A stretch of 64,000 nucleotides of DNA from Pseudomonadales bacterium (GTDB lineage Bacteria; Pseudomonadota; Gammaproteobacteria; Pseudomonadales; Pseudohongiellaceae), in assembly GCA_022825945.1 (NCBI GenBank), contig JAJDVS010000066.1:36613-100612 (forward strand). The letters run 5' to 3'. Below the pieces are notes generated by a model, which was given only the letters and a program-made list of their open reading frames with translations, made no database searches and had not been told where the DNA came from. Shown here in pieces: positions 51,740 to 60,685 of the stretch (its first letter is position 1; the number at the start of each line of letters is the position of its first letter). Both the position numbers and the translations under genes were made by a program.

Positions 51740-52341
51740 TGGAATTCCGGCGCCGGCTTCAGGTCCGGAAACTCCCGGTCGAGAATCGCGTTCCATTCCG
51801 CAAGCTGCTCCTGCCTGCGGCGAAAGACCGGCGCCGGATCGCCCTCGATAGTTATCGAGTTGATCAGGTCCCTGCGGGCAATCCGCCGCACTACTGCCAG
51901 CCCTTCCACCACCCTGCCGAAAACCGAATGGAGGCCGTCCAGATGCGGTGTGGCCACATGGGTGAGGAAAAACTGGCTGCCATCGGTTCCCGGGCCGGAA
52001 TTGGCCATGGAGAGTATCCCGGGCTGGTTGTGCTTCAGAATCAGTTCACCGGTGAAACGGTAGCCCGGCCCGCCCATGCCGGTGCCGAGCGGGTCGCCGC
52101 CCTGGGCCATGAAATTGCGCTCGACGCGGTGGAAACTGAGGCCATCATAAAAACCGCGCAGGGCGAGATTGGCGAAGTTGGCCACGGTGGTGGGCGCCGC
52201 GCGATGATTCAGTTCGACCCGCATCACGCCCTTGCTGGTATCGATTAGCGCAAACAACCCCTGGGCGGAAGCCACCGCGCTGAATCCGAAGGCGCCGGCG
52301 AGCAGCAGGCCAGCAATGAGATATCCCGGTCTGTTCCACAT
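51724..52341 (-). CDS. Periplasmic cyclophilin-type peptidyl-prolyl isomerase
   Basis: The 205-residue protein has a Sec signal (GLLLAGAFGFSAVASAQG, about residues 10-27) and a cyclophilin domain with LSFHRVERNFMAQGGD, GTGMGGPGYRFTGE and MANSGPGTDGSQFFLTHVAT PHLDGLHSVFGRVVEG. The catalytic Arg and the Gln/Phe residues expected in the family are in these segments. It accelerates prolyl isomerisation of exported proteins. The C-terminal stretch FPDLKPAPEFQEPAP beyond the domain includes residues from a dispersed repeat. It lies next to xthA on the same strand with a five-base gap. Confidence 0.93.
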   Translation of the reverse strand: MWNRPGYLIAGLLLAGAFGFSAVASAQGLFALIDTSKGVMRVELNHRAAPTTVANFANLALRGFYDGLSFHRVERNFMAQGGDPLGTGMGGPGYRFTGELILKHNQPGILSMANSGPGTDGSQFFLTHVATPHLDGLHSVFGRVVEGLAVVRRIARRDLINSITIEGDPAPVFRRRQEQLAEWNAILDREFPDLKPAPEFQEPAP

Positions 52342-52346
52342 GGCTT

Positions 52347-53159
52347 TCAGTCCATCTCCAGATCGTATTCCAGGGTCAGGGGCGCGTGATCGGAAAAATT
52401 CTCCCCCGGGTTGGCGATGCCGTCAACAATTTCAGCGGATCGCACGCTTTGCGCGAGACCCGGGGTGATAACCTGCAAATCCAGCCGCCAGCCCACATTC
52501 TTCGCCCTGGCGGCGCCGCGCTGGGACCACCAGGTGTATTGTTCTTCGCTCTGGTTGACCAGGCGGAAGGCGTCGGCGTAGCCCACTTCATCGTAGAGTT
52601 CATCGAGCCAGGCGCGCTCTTCCGGCAGAAAGCCCGAGTTTTTCTGGTTAGAACGCCAGTTTTTCAGATCGATCTCCCGGTGGCAGATGTTCCAGTCGCC
52701 GCAGATGATGTATTCCCGGTCATGGCTTCGCATCTCACGCAGATGGGCCATGAATGCGTCCATGAAGGTGAATTTGCGCTGCTGCCGCTCCTCGCCGGCG
52801 GAGCCTGACGGCAAATACAGCGAAATGACGCTGAGGCCGGCAAAGTCGGCCTGCAGGTAGCGCCCTTCGCTGTCGGCCATGGCAAAGCCAAAACCCCGCC
52901 GCACCGCCAGCGGCTTACGGCGGCTGAAAATCGCGGTGCCGGAATAGCCTTTCTTCTCCGCGTCGAAATAATGGCAATGGAAGCCGGCGGGATGAAAGAC
53001 CGGCTCGCCGGTCTTGTCTTCCAGCGCAATCAGTTGCGATTCCTGGGCCTTGGTTTCCTGCAGGCAGACGAGGTCCACATCCTGCCGCGCAAGCCAGCCG
53101 AAAAAGCCCTTGCGCTCGGCGGCGCGGACGCCGTTGCAGTTGAAAGTCGTGATTCGCAT
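52347..53159 (-). CDS. xthA: Exodeoxyribonuclease III
   Basis: This AP endonuclease and 3'-5' exonuclease acts in base excision repair. The 270-residue length matches E. coli XthA (268). Catalytic motifs are FNCNGVRAAERKGFFGWL, CLQETKAQ (metal Glu), GYSGTAIFSR, IICGDWNICHREIDLKNW, WWSQRGAARAKNVGWRLD and the terminal NFSDHAPLTLEYD. I use ATG 53159, which starts MRITTFN as in the family; the open frame extends upstream through the TGTTACC repeats without support. Confidence 0.96.
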   Translation of the reverse strand: MRITTFNCNGVRAAERKGFFGWLARQDVDLVCLQETKAQESQLIALEDKTGEPVFHPAGFHCHYFDAEKKGYSGTAIFSRRKPLAVRRGFGFAMADSEGRYLQADFAGLSVISLYLPSGSAGEERQQRKFTFMDAFMAHLREMRSHDREYIICGDWNICHREIDLKNWRSNQKNSGFLPEERAWLDELYDEVGYADAFRLVNQSEEQYTWWSQRGAARAKNVGWRLDLQVITPGLAQSVRSAEIVDGIANPGENFSDHAPLTLEYDLEMD

Positions 53160-53174
53160 GGCTGCTCCGAAAAA

Positions 53175-53222
53175 TGTTACCAAAAGCTGAAACAGTGTTA
53201 CCTTTTCCAAATATGTGTTACC
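53175..53222. promoter_or_regulatory. Three TGTTACC direct repeats in helical phase
   Basis: TGTTACC occurs at 53175-53181, 53196-53202 and 53216-53222. Spacings of 21 and 20 bases place the copies on one face of the helix. The block lies 15 bases upstream of the xthA start (minus strand) and 66 bases before the small plus-strand ORF, so it could control either. The binding protein is unknown. Confidence 0.5.
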
Positions 53223-53287
53223 ATTCGGAACGTTTTGAGGAAGCATCCAGCATTCTCAGTTTGGGGGACCGATACGGGAGAACAGGA

Positions 53288-53401
53288 ATGCCCTATGTGG
53301 CTCGCCAGCTCCTGCCAGTTCCGGAGTCTGCCGTAGTCAGTTCGGCGCAGGTCGCGGCCGCCCTGGCCTTTCCGGCGCCGATCGCTCTTGCTGCGGTCTG
53401 A
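53288..53401 (+). CDS. Candidate 37-residue small protein
   Basis: The frame encodes MPYVARQLLP..ALAAV, 37 residues with a hydrophobic C-terminal half (VAAALAFPAPIALAAV) that could enter a membrane. GGGAG lies seven bases before the ATG, a good ribosome site, and a strong terminator follows 47 bases after the stop. The same frame is open back to 53174, but the ribosome site favours the short form. A stem GGAAGG/CCTTCC lies between the ORF and the terminator. It is divergent from xthA and convergent with moaB. It might instead be a small RNA; no homolog is recognised. Confidence 0.45.
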   Translation: MPYVARQLLPVPESAVVSSAQVAAALAFPAPIALAAV

Positions 53402-53447
53402 TTCTCCTCTGGAAGGGCTTTCCTCAAGTCCTTCCTTTTGTCCGTTT

Positions 53448-53477
53448 GCCGGGCCAATCGCGGCCCGGCATTTTTTT
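53448..53477 (+). terminator. Rho-independent terminator
   Basis: GCCGGGCC (53448-53455) and GGCCCGGC (53462-53469) form a perfect eight-pair GC stem with a six-base loop, followed by ATTTTTTT. It works in the plus direction only. The only plus-strand reading frame upstream is the 37-residue candidate. Confidence 0.9.
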
Positions 53478-53483
53478 GCCCAA

Positions 53484-53987
53484 TCAGGGCTTCCAGATTC
53501 TTTCCGCGAAATTGCAGGGCTTGTGGCCGCTGTCGAGTTGTTCGCGGATGATGTGGTCCCAGCCGGTGCGGCAGGCGCCGGTGGAGCCCGGCAGGCAGAA
53601 TATCGCCGTGCTGTTGGCCAGGCCGCCGAAAGCCCGGGACTGCACGGTGGAAGTACCGATTTCGGTAAATGAAATTTGCCTGAACAATTCGCCGAATCCT
53701 TCGATTTCCACGTCGAACAGTGGTGTGATGGCCTTGCGGGTATTGTCCCGGACAGTGAATCCGGTACCGCCGGTGGTGAGAATGGCCTGGGCTTTCGGGT
53801 CGGCAACGAGATTCGAGATCAGGGCGCGCAACTGGTAGACATCGTCCCTGACGATATGGCGCGAATGCAGGCGGTGCCCCTCTTCCACGAGCCGGTCGGC
53901 AAGGAAGGCGCCGGAAGTGTCGGTCTCCCGGTTGCGGGTATCGGAAACCGTCACCACGGCGATATTCAGTGGAGTTTGCGCCGCCAT
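53484..53987 (-). CDS. moaB: Molybdenum cofactor biosynthesis protein MoaB
   Basis: The 167-residue product belongs to the MogA/MoaB adenylyltransferase fold: NIAVVTVSDTRNRETDTSG opening, ILTTGGTGFTVRDNT near residue 69 and FCLPGSTGACRTGWDHIIRE near 131. The MoeA of the Mo-cofactor pathway is encoded far away. The ATG at 53987 is used; a TTG one codon earlier is possible. It starts five bases after the moaA stop and is cotranscribed with it. Confidence 0.93.
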   Translation of the reverse strand: MAAQTPLNIAVVTVSDTRNRETDTSGAFLADRLVEEGHRLHSRHIVRDDVYQLRALISNLVADPKAQAILTTGGTGFTVRDNTRKAITPLFDVEIEGFGELFRQISFTEIGTSTVQSRAFGGLANSTAIFCLPGSTGACRTGWDHIIREQLDSGHKPCNFAERIWKP

Positions 53988-53992
53988 CAATC

Positions 53993-55003
53993 CTATCCGC
54001 CGGTCATGTTCATCAGCCGCACCGGCTGGGCATGGTCCTTCTCATAGAAATAATGGCGCTCGGGCTTGAGTTCCATGGCGGCAACCATGGCGTCCTTGAG
54101 GTCTTCGTGACTCCTGCCGGAGTCCCGCAGGATCGCCCGCAGGTCCATGGAGTGCTCATTGCCGAGGCAGAGCAGCAGGCGGCCTTCCACGGTCACTCGC
54201 ACCCGGTTGCAATCGGCGCAGAAATTGTGGGTCACCGGAGAGATGAATCCGATGCGGGATTTTCTGCCGATGACCTGGGCATAGCGCGAAGGCCCGGCAG
54301 TCTTGACCGCGCTGTCGAGCAGCGGATAGCGGCTTTCGATCTGCTCCCGCACCCAGGCGTTGCTGCAGGTAGTGTCTTCCCGGGCATGATCCGAGGCTTC
54401 GCCGAGCGGCATTTCCTCGATAAAGGCGATATCGATGTCGCGCGCAAGGGCGTATTCCACCAGCGGCAACACTTCGTCCTCGTTATAGCCCCGCATGATC
54501 ACCGAGTTGAGTCGCAGGTGGTCAAAGCCCGCATTCACGGCGGCGTCGATTCCGGCAAGCACCCGTTCGAGTCTGCCCACCCGGGAAATGCGGCGGAAGC
54601 GCCCGGCGTCAAGACTGTCGAGGCTGATATTGATGCGGTTCACCCCCGCGGCCCGCAAGGGCCCAGCGTACTTTACAAGCTGATTGCCATTGGTGGTGAG
54701 CAGCAGTTCATCTAGCCCGGGCAACTTGCCGAGGCGTTCGACAAGATGCATCACATTGGAACGCACCAGCGGCTCTCCGCCGGTAAGGCGGATGCGCCGA
54801 ACGCCGAGTTCGGTAAACGCCCGGGCGACGGCATACAGCTCTTCCAGGGTCAGCACCTGATGGCGCGGGACGAACTGCATCTCCTCGGTCATGCAATAGA
54901 CGCAACGGAAATCGCAACGGTCGGTGACCGACAGGCGGATATAGTCCACCCGCCGACCGAACCTGTCGATCAACTCCCGCGTCTTTGCCACTGGCCCGGC
55001 CAT
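53993..55003 (-). CDS. moaA: GTP 3',8-cyclase MoaA
   Basis: MoaA is a radical SAM enzyme that starts molybdopterin synthesis by cyclising GTP. The 336-residue chain has the SAM cluster CDFRCVYC near residue 31, [12 protein letters not shown] near 73 and the C-terminal cluster in [11 protein letters not shown] with a later Cys in LLLCLGNEH. It ends with the conserved Gly-Gly tail MTGG, needed for activity. No moaC is present in the window. A secreted protein gene lies 21 bases upstream on the same strand. Confidence 0.97.
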   Translation of the reverse strand: MAGPVAKTRELIDRFGRRVDYIRLSVTDRCDFRCVYCMTEEMQFVPRHQVLTLEELYAVARAFTELGVRRIRLTGGEPLVRSNVMHLVERLGKLPGLDELLLTTNGNQLVKYAGPLRAAGVNRINISLDSLDAGRFRRISRVGRLERVLAGIDAAVNAGFDHLRLNSVIMRGYNEDEVLPLVEYALARDIDIAFIEEMPLGEASDHAREDTTCSNAWVREQIESRYPLLDSAVKTAGPSRYAQVIGRKSRIGFISPVTHNFCADCNRVRVTVEGRLLLCLGNEHSMDLRAILRDSGRSHEDLKDAMVAAMELKPERHYFYEKDHAQPVRLMNMTGG

Positions 55004-55024
55004 GGGGTTCGCGTCCGGTCGCTG

Positions 55025-56074
55025 CTATTCTTCCGAACCGGCGCCGAATTCGGCTTCCACTTCCTGGATGCGGGCGCCGGCGAGAATGCCCGCCATGGAG
55101 TAATTGCCCTCGTGGCAGGCGTACTCGTAGAGGTTTCCGTCCATGGCGTGATAACTCAACTCGGCGGTCCAGGGCTGGCTGTAGAGATTGTCGTCCTCCA
55201 CGGTGAAGGTGTAGACGATCTCGGTATCGGAATAACGCTCGAAGCGCTCGATGATGCGCCCGCCCCGAGTGATGGGCACCGAGCTTTCGGACAACTGCAG
55301 CTCGTTGATATTGACGGTCTCCACCACAAGTGCGCCATCCTCGTACCAGCCGCGGGAATCGCCGAACCAGGGCTGGTGCGATGCCGGCCGCAGACTGGCC
55401 CTCGCTTCCCCGGGGGAATCGAACAGGGGAACGATGCGGGCGTCGTGGGCCATTTCCACCGAAATGACCACATAGTCGTCCGTCTGCACGAACTGGTAGC
55501 TGCTGTTGTACAGCGTTCCCATCATGCCGGGGCCGGCGGTATTGCCGAAACCGATCAGGCAGCGCTCGGAAATGGGGATGGCTTCCGGGCCCCGGGCATC
55601 GCCAACTCCGGTCAGGTAGCGGGCGCCGTAACTGGCGCGCTCGAAATCCAGCCGCGGAGTTTCGAGCCTGGGTACGCGTCCGCTGGGCGGGTCAACAATC
55701 AGCGATGTGCGGTACTCCCCCTTGACATAGGCCAGGGTGGAGCCGGGATCAACCCAGAACAGGTTGTAGCCCCGCAGGCCGAAATCGTAGGCCCCTTCCG
55801 GCGGCGCGCCGGTTTCCGGGTCGACTGCCGGACCGGCCTCGATGTTCTCGGCGGATATGCCGGCAATGGCCATCTGCCCGACAATCCGGGCCGCTTCCTC
55901 GGCGCCGACCACGAGCCGGTCGATCCCCTGGGGCCGAGACAGCGGCGTCCGCGAGGCATTGGTCCAGACTCCTTCCAGATCAGGCCTTGCGCCCTCCTGG
56001 GCCAGCGCCGAGCCACCGGAAACCGCCAGGGCCAAAGAGAGGGGAACGGCTGCCAACTTGTTGATCTGTGCCAT
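55025..56074 (-). CDS. Secreted protein of unknown function, paralog of the gene at 49471
   Basis: The 349-residue protein has a Sec signal (LAAVPLSLALAVSGGSALAQ) and the same domain plan as the product at 49471: PDLEGVWTNASRTPLSRPQG, ISERCLIGFGNTAGPGMM, YVVISVEMAHDARIVPLF, GDSRGWYEDGALVVETVNIN and YEYACHEGNYSMAGILAGAR. Tight conservation of the final motif suggests it is functionally important. A ribosome site AGAAGG precedes the ATG by about eight bases. I cannot assign a function. It lies just upstream of moaA, which may be read through from it. Confidence 0.78.
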   Translation of the reverse strand: MAQINKLAAVPLSLALAVSGGSALAQEGARPDLEGVWTNASRTPLSRPQGIDRLVVGAEEAARIVGQMAIAGISAENIEAGPAVDPETGAPPEGAYDFGLRGYNLFWVDPGSTLAYVKGEYRTSLIVDPPSGRVPRLETPRLDFERASYGARYLTGVGDARGPEAIPISERCLIGFGNTAGPGMMGTLYNSSYQFVQTDDYVVISVEMAHDARIVPLFDSPGEARASLRPASHQPWFGDSRGWYEDGALVVETVNINELQLSESSVPITRGGRIIERFERYSDTEIVYTFTVEDDNLYSQPWTAELSYHAMDGNLYEYACHEGNYSMAGILAGARIQEVEAEFGAGSEE

Positions 56075-56250
56075 ATCGGTTTACCTTCTTTGATTCAGCC
56101 ATATGATGTAAACGCTCGATTGTACAACCCTGCCCCACCGGTGTCAGTAGCTGCCGAGTTTTGCGCGCTGGGTGGAGCGTACCGGGAAGAGGAGACTGGG
56201 TTACAATTCGCGGCCCTTGACTCGTTCCGTCCGGTTCACCACGAATTTTC

Positions 56251-59200
56251 ATGCCTGAAGTATTCAATCCTCCGTTGCCTGCCGGCGCGGGACAGGCCAG
56301 CCATTGGCCTTTGCGGCAGGACTCGGCCAACAGTCTGGCGCTGGCCCAGGCGGCCCGGCGCGCCAGGGGGCCGCTGCTGGTGGTCTGTGAAGATACCGAG
56401 GCCACGGACCGGCTGCTGCGCGAATTGCGCTATTTTCTTTCCCGCCATGAAGAACTGCCGGTGCTCAGCCTGCCCGACTGGGAAACCCTGCCCTATGAAA
56501 ACTTTTCGCCGCATCAGGACATCATCTCCCAGCGTCTGGGCGCCCTGCACCGCCTGCCCTCGCTCAGGCGGGGCGTTATTGCGGTACCCGTCACGGGCCT
56601 GATGCTGCGACTGCCGCCCCGGTCCCATGTGGCGGCGAACAGCCTCGGTCTGCGCATCGGCCAGAAACTGCCCATTGGCGAATTGCGTGAGCAACTCATT
56701 ACCGCCGGCTATCACGCGGTGGATACCGTGCTCGACCATGCCGAGTTCGCCGTGCGCGGCTCGGTGGTGGACCTGTTTCCCATGGGCAGCCATGTGCCGG
56801 TCCGTATCGACCTGTTCGATGAGGAAATCGAGTCCTTGCGCAGTTTTGACCCGGAAACCCAGCGCACCCGGGAGCGACTCGAAGAGGTTCGCCTGCTGCC
56901 GGGGCGGGAATTTCCCATGGACGAAGCCGCCGTCAGCGGCTTTCGCGGGCGCTTCCGGGAACGCTTTGACGTGGATCCCATGCGCTGCCCGGTATACCGC
57001 GATGTCAGCGATGGCCTTGCCTCGCCGGGTCTCGAATACTATCTGCCGCTGTTTTTCGATTCGCTGTACAGCCTGTTCGACTATTTGCCGGAATCCACCC
57101 TCGCCGTGCAGATCGGCGACATTCACCAGGCCGGCGAGGAATTCCGCAATGAAGTCGCCAGCCGTTACCGGGACCGGGCCCACGATAGCCTGCGGCCGAT
57201 TCTCGAGCCCGATGAAATCTTCCTGCCGGTAAATGAGGCGCTGGCCGGGCTGAAGCGCTATCCACGCATCCGCATGACGGATTCCGACCGGGACGTGTTC
57301 CACTTGCAGCCCCTGCCCGAGGTGGCCATGAATCCCAGGCTGCCGCGGCCCATGGATGCCCTGGCGGAGTTTCTCGAATCCTGTGAATCCCGGGTGCTGT
57401 TCTGCGCGGAAAGCCCCGGCCGCCGGGAGAATCTGCAGCGACTTCTCGGCCAGATTGACGTGCAGCCCCGCCAGTTCGATCACTGGGAGGAATTCATCGA
57501 AGCCGATGCGAGGACCGGCATCGCCGTGGCGCCCATCGACCGCGGCCTGTGGCTTGCCGGGGAAGGCCTCGTCCTGATCACCGAGGAAATGCTGTTCGGC
57601 GACCGGGTCGCCCAGCGGCGGCGAAGGCGGCCTTCGGAACAGCATCCGGATCTGGTGCTGAAAAACCTGTCGGAACTGCATCTCGACGATGCGGTAGTCC
57701 ACGTGGAGCACGGCGTGGGCAGATATCGCGGTCTCGCCACCATTCTCAGCGACGGCCAGCACGCGGAATTTCTCATCATTGAATACGCCAGGGGTGCGAA
57801 GCTCTATGTTCCGGTGGCCGACCTGCAACTCGTCAGCCGGTACGGCGGCATGGGGGAATCGGGCGAAGATGCCGCGCCGCTGAATGTGCTCGGCACCGAG
57901 CACTGGCAACGCGCCAAGAAAAAGGCGGCGGAGAAAATCCGCGACGCCGCCGCCGAACTGCTGGAAATCCACGCCCGCCGGGAAGCCGGCAAGGGTTTCG
58001 CCTATCGCTGCGATTCCCCGGATTACGACCGTTTCGCCGCCGGCTTTCCCTTTGAGGAAACCGCCGACCAGCAAACCGCCATCGACGCCGTCAAGGCCGA
58101 CCTGTCCTCATCCCGCCCCATGGACCGCCTGGTCTGCGGCGATGTGGGTTTCGGCAAGACCGAAGTCGCCATGCGGGCCGCCTTTTTCGCCGTGAGCAAT
58201 GGCCGGCAGGCCGCGGTGCTGGTTCCCACCACCCTGCTGGCCCAGCAGCATTTCGAAAATTTCCGCGACCGCTTCAGCGACTGGCCGTATACCGTGGAAG
58301 TCCTGTCCCGCTTCAAGACCGCGGCGGAACAGGCGGCGATTCTCCAGCGGGTGAAATCCGGCGGCATCGACATCCTCATCGGCACCCACAGCCTGCTCAC
58401 CGCGAAAATCGACTACAGCAAGCTCGGCCTGCTGATCATCGACGAGGAACACCGTTTTGGCGTGCGGCAGAAGGAAAAGCTGAAATCCCTGCGCGCCAAT
58501 GTGGATATTCTCACCCTCACCGCAACACCGATTCCGCGCACGCTCAACATGGCCCTTGCCGACATGCGCGACCTGTCGCTGATCGTCACGCCGCCCGCCA
58601 GGCGGCTGTCGATCCGCACCTTCGTCCGGGAACACGAATACGCCATCGTCAAGGAGGCCATCAGCCGCGAACTGCTGCGCGGCGGCCAGGTTTTCTACCT
58701 GCACAACGAGGTGCGCAGCATGGAGCGCGCCCTTGAGCGGCTTGCTGAAATCGTGCCCCAGGCGAGGCTTGCCATGGCCCATGGCCAGATGCCCGAGCGC
58801 CAGCTTGAGAAAGTCATGGCGGACTTTTATCACAAGCGCTACAACGTGCTCGTCTGCTCCACCATTATCGAAACCGGCATCGACATTCCCAGCGCCAATA
58901 CCATCATCATCCACCGGGCCGACAAGTTCGGGCTCGCCCAGTTGCATCAGTTGCGGGGCCGGGTGGGACGTTCCCACCACCAGGCCTACGCCTATCTCCT
59001 CATTCCCGACCGGCGCGCCCTCAGGGCCGACGCCCGCAAGCGCATTGAAGCCATCGAGACCGCCACCGAACTCGGCGCCGGCTTCACCCTGGCCTCACAC
59101 GACCTGGAAATCCGCGGCGCCGGCGAATTGCTCGGCGAAGAGCAAAGCGGCCACATGCAGAAAATCGGCTTCACGCTCTACATGGAAATGCTGATGGATG

Positions 59201-59739
59201 CGGTGCGCGCCATCCGCGAGGGCAGAATGCCGAGCAGCAGCCCGGAACGGGAAGACGCGGTGGAGATCAATCTGCGAATCCCCGCGCTGATTCCCGAAAG
59301 CTACCTGCCCGATGTGCACACCCGGCTCATCATGTACCAGCGAATCGCTTCCTGTGGAAGTGGGGAGGAGCTTGAAGAACTGCAGGTGGAGATGATCGAC
59401 CGCTTCGGCCTGTTGCCCCGGCCCCTGAAATCCCTGCTGCAACTGCAGCGGCTCAAGCTGCGCTGCCGCGATTTCGGCATTCGCAAGATTGATGCTACTG
59501 TGTCCGGCGGACGAATCGAATTTGCGGAGAATGCCCCGGTGGACGCCGCCGCCCTGGTCCAGCTGATCGAAACCGAGCCGATGAACTTCAGCCTGGGAGG
59601 TGACAACCAGTTGCGGCTCAAGGCGGAATTCCTGGGCAGCGGCGACAAACCCGGCTATATCGACGCCCTGCTCGACCGCATTGCGTCGCGGGAAACCGCC
59701 AAAAATCAGCAGAACCCAGCCATTGCCCGAACCGCATGA
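56251..59739 (+). CDS. mfd: Transcription-repair coupling factor Mfd
   Basis: Mfd removes RNA polymerase stalled at lesions and recruits UvrA. The 1162-residue length fits (E. coli 1148). The N-terminal UvrB-like domain covers about 1-350. The RNA polymerase-interacting domain is around 490-570 (VHVEHGVGRYRGLATI). The translocase has Walker A CGDVGFGKTEVA near 625, DEEH in LLIIDEEHRFGVRQKEKL near 730, and TRG-region residues QLRGRVGRSHHQAYAYLL near 907. The CsiV-like gene follows four bases after the stop, a pairing seen in pseudomonads. Confidence 0.98.
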   Translation: MPEVFNPPLPAGAGQASHWPLRQDSANSLALAQAARRARGPLLVVCEDTEATDRLLRELRYFLSRHEELPVLSLPDWETLPYENFSPHQDIISQRLGALHRLPSLRRGVIAVPVTGLMLRLPPRSHVAANSLGLRIGQKLPIGELREQLITAGYHAVDTVLDHAEFAVRGSVVDLFPMGSHVPVRIDLFDEEIESLRSFDPETQRTRERLEEVRLLPGREFPMDEAAVSGFRGRFRERFDVDPMRCPVYRDVSDGLASPGLEYYLPLFFDSLYSLFDYLPESTLAVQIGDIHQAGEEFRNEVASRYRDRAHDSLRPILEPDEIFLPVNEALAGLKRYPRIRMTDSDRDVFHLQPLPEVAMNPRLPRPMDALAEFLESCESRVLFCAESPGRRENLQRLLGQIDVQPRQFDHWEEFIEADARTGIAVAPIDRGLWLAGEGLVLITEEMLFGDRVAQRRRRRPSEQHPDLVLKNLSELHLDDAVVHVEHGVGRYRGLATILSDGQHAEFLIIEYARGAKLYVPVADLQLVSRYGGMGESGEDAAPLNVLGTEHWQRAKKKAAEKIRDAAAELLEIHARREAGKGFAYRCDSPDYDRFAAGFPFEETADQQTAIDAVKADLSSSRPMDRLVCGDVGFGKTEVAMRAAFFAVSNGRQAAVLVPTTLLAQQHFENFRDRFSDWPYTVEVLSRFKTAAEQAAILQRVKSGGIDILIGTHSLLTAKIDYSKLGLLIIDEEHRFGVRQKEKLKSLRANVDILTLTATPIPRTLNMALADMRDLSLIVTPPARRLSIRTFVREHEYAIVKEAISRELLRGGQVFYLHNEVRSMERALERLAEIVPQARLAMAHGQMPERQLEKVMADFYHKRYNVLVCSTIIETGIDIPSANTIIIHRADKFGLAQLHQLRGRVGRSHHQAYAYLLIPDRRALRADARKRIEAIETATELGAGFTLASHDLEIRGAGELLGEEQSGHMQKIGFTLYMEMLMDAVRAIREGRMPSSSPEREDAVEINLRIPALIPESYLPDVHTRLIMYQRIASCGSGEELEELQVEMIDRFGLLPRPLKSLLQLQRLKLRCRDFGIRKIDATVSGGRIEFAENAPVDAAALVQLIETEPMNFSLGGDNQLRLKAEFLGSGDKPGYIDALLDRIASRETAKNQQNPAIARTA

Positions 59740-59743
59740 GGCC

Positions 59744-60595
59744 ATGAACCATTTTTCGCTCCCTGGCCGTTGTGCCGCCCTGCTCCTGCTGGGCTGGCTA
59801 TCCGGCGCAGCCAATGCCCAGGGATTCGAGCGCTGGTTTCAGGTGGAAATGACCGTATTCAGCAATGAATCCGGCGCGGAACGCGAGCGGGAAAGCTGGC
59901 AGGCGGAAGGCCGGCAACTCGCCTACCCCGAGAATCCGGTTCGCCTGGGGCAGTTGCTGGATCTGCTGTTGCTGGATTCGTTTGCGCCCCCGGCCGAAAT
60001 CAGCTTGTCCCGGGGCGTCGAAGCGATGGACCCGGAAGGCGCAAGACTGCGCGACACGGGGCCGCACCCCGCCCGGGGAGGCGCCGATTTCCGCTTTCCC
60101 GATCTCCAGCGGGACGCCTTCATCGCCCTGCCCGCATCCTACAGCGATTTCCGCCAGACCAATCTGGCTATCGAGAGGGCGCCACAGCATCGCATCCTGT
60201 ACCACGCTGTGTGGCGTCAGCCCGTGGGCGACACCGGCAATACCATCCCGGTGCTGGTGAGCGGCGGCGATGCATACGGACCGTACCGGGAACTGCAGGG
60301 ATCCATTGCGCTGGAATTCAACGCCAACCGCGACCGGGTGGTATTCAGCGCCGACCTGTGGCTCGCCACATTCGGCGGCGACAACGAAGCCGGGTGGGCT
60401 CTGCCCGAACTGCCGCCTGACCTGTCTCCCACCGCCGAAACGGCAAATCCACCGGTCATTGGCCGAATCTATCCCATGCGGCAGAATCGCGATCTGCGCA
60501 GCGGCGAGTTCCACTATCTCGATCATCCGGCGATGGGAATTCTGGTCCAGATCGTTCCCTATGTCGTGCCTCCTCCGGAATCGATTCCAGAATAG
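59744..60595 (+). CDS. CsiV family periplasmic protein
   Basis: The 283-residue product has a Sec signal (ALLLLGWLSGAANAQG) followed at once by FERWFQVEMTVFSNES, the characteristic opening of CsiV-like proteins. PQHRILYHAVWRQPV lies near residue 145, and the C-terminal LRSGEFHYLDHPAMGILVQI VPY is also typical. In Pseudomonas and Marinobacter relatives such a gene lies beside mfd, as here. CsiV has been described as a peptidoglycan-binding or cell-shape-related protein in Vibrio; the role here is unproven. I start at ATG 59744; an in-frame start at 59600 would overlap mfd by 140 bases. Confidence 0.85.
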   Translation: MNHFSLPGRCAALLLLGWLSGAANAQGFERWFQVEMTVFSNESGAERERESWQAEGRQLAYPENPVRLGQLLDLLLLDSFAPPAEISLSRGVEAMDPEGARLRDTGPHPARGGADFRFPDLQRDAFIALPASYSDFRQTNLAIERAPQHRILYHAVWRQPVGDTGNTIPVLVSGGDAYGPYRELQGSIALEFNANRDRVVFSADLWLATFGGDNEAGWALPELPPDLSPTAETANPPVIGRIYPMRQNRDLRSGEFHYLDHPAMGILVQIVPYVVPPPESIPE

Positions 60596-60685
60596 GCGGG
60601 AAACTTGCAACTTCGAGCCTCAGCTGACATTGCGGCCATCCTGATGTCCCGCCGCAGACCGCTCCCACTGCCATTTTGATGGAGT

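Noticed and set aside
56236-58074. 612-codon open frame on the minus strand
   Set aside because: Antisense to mfd; no motif.
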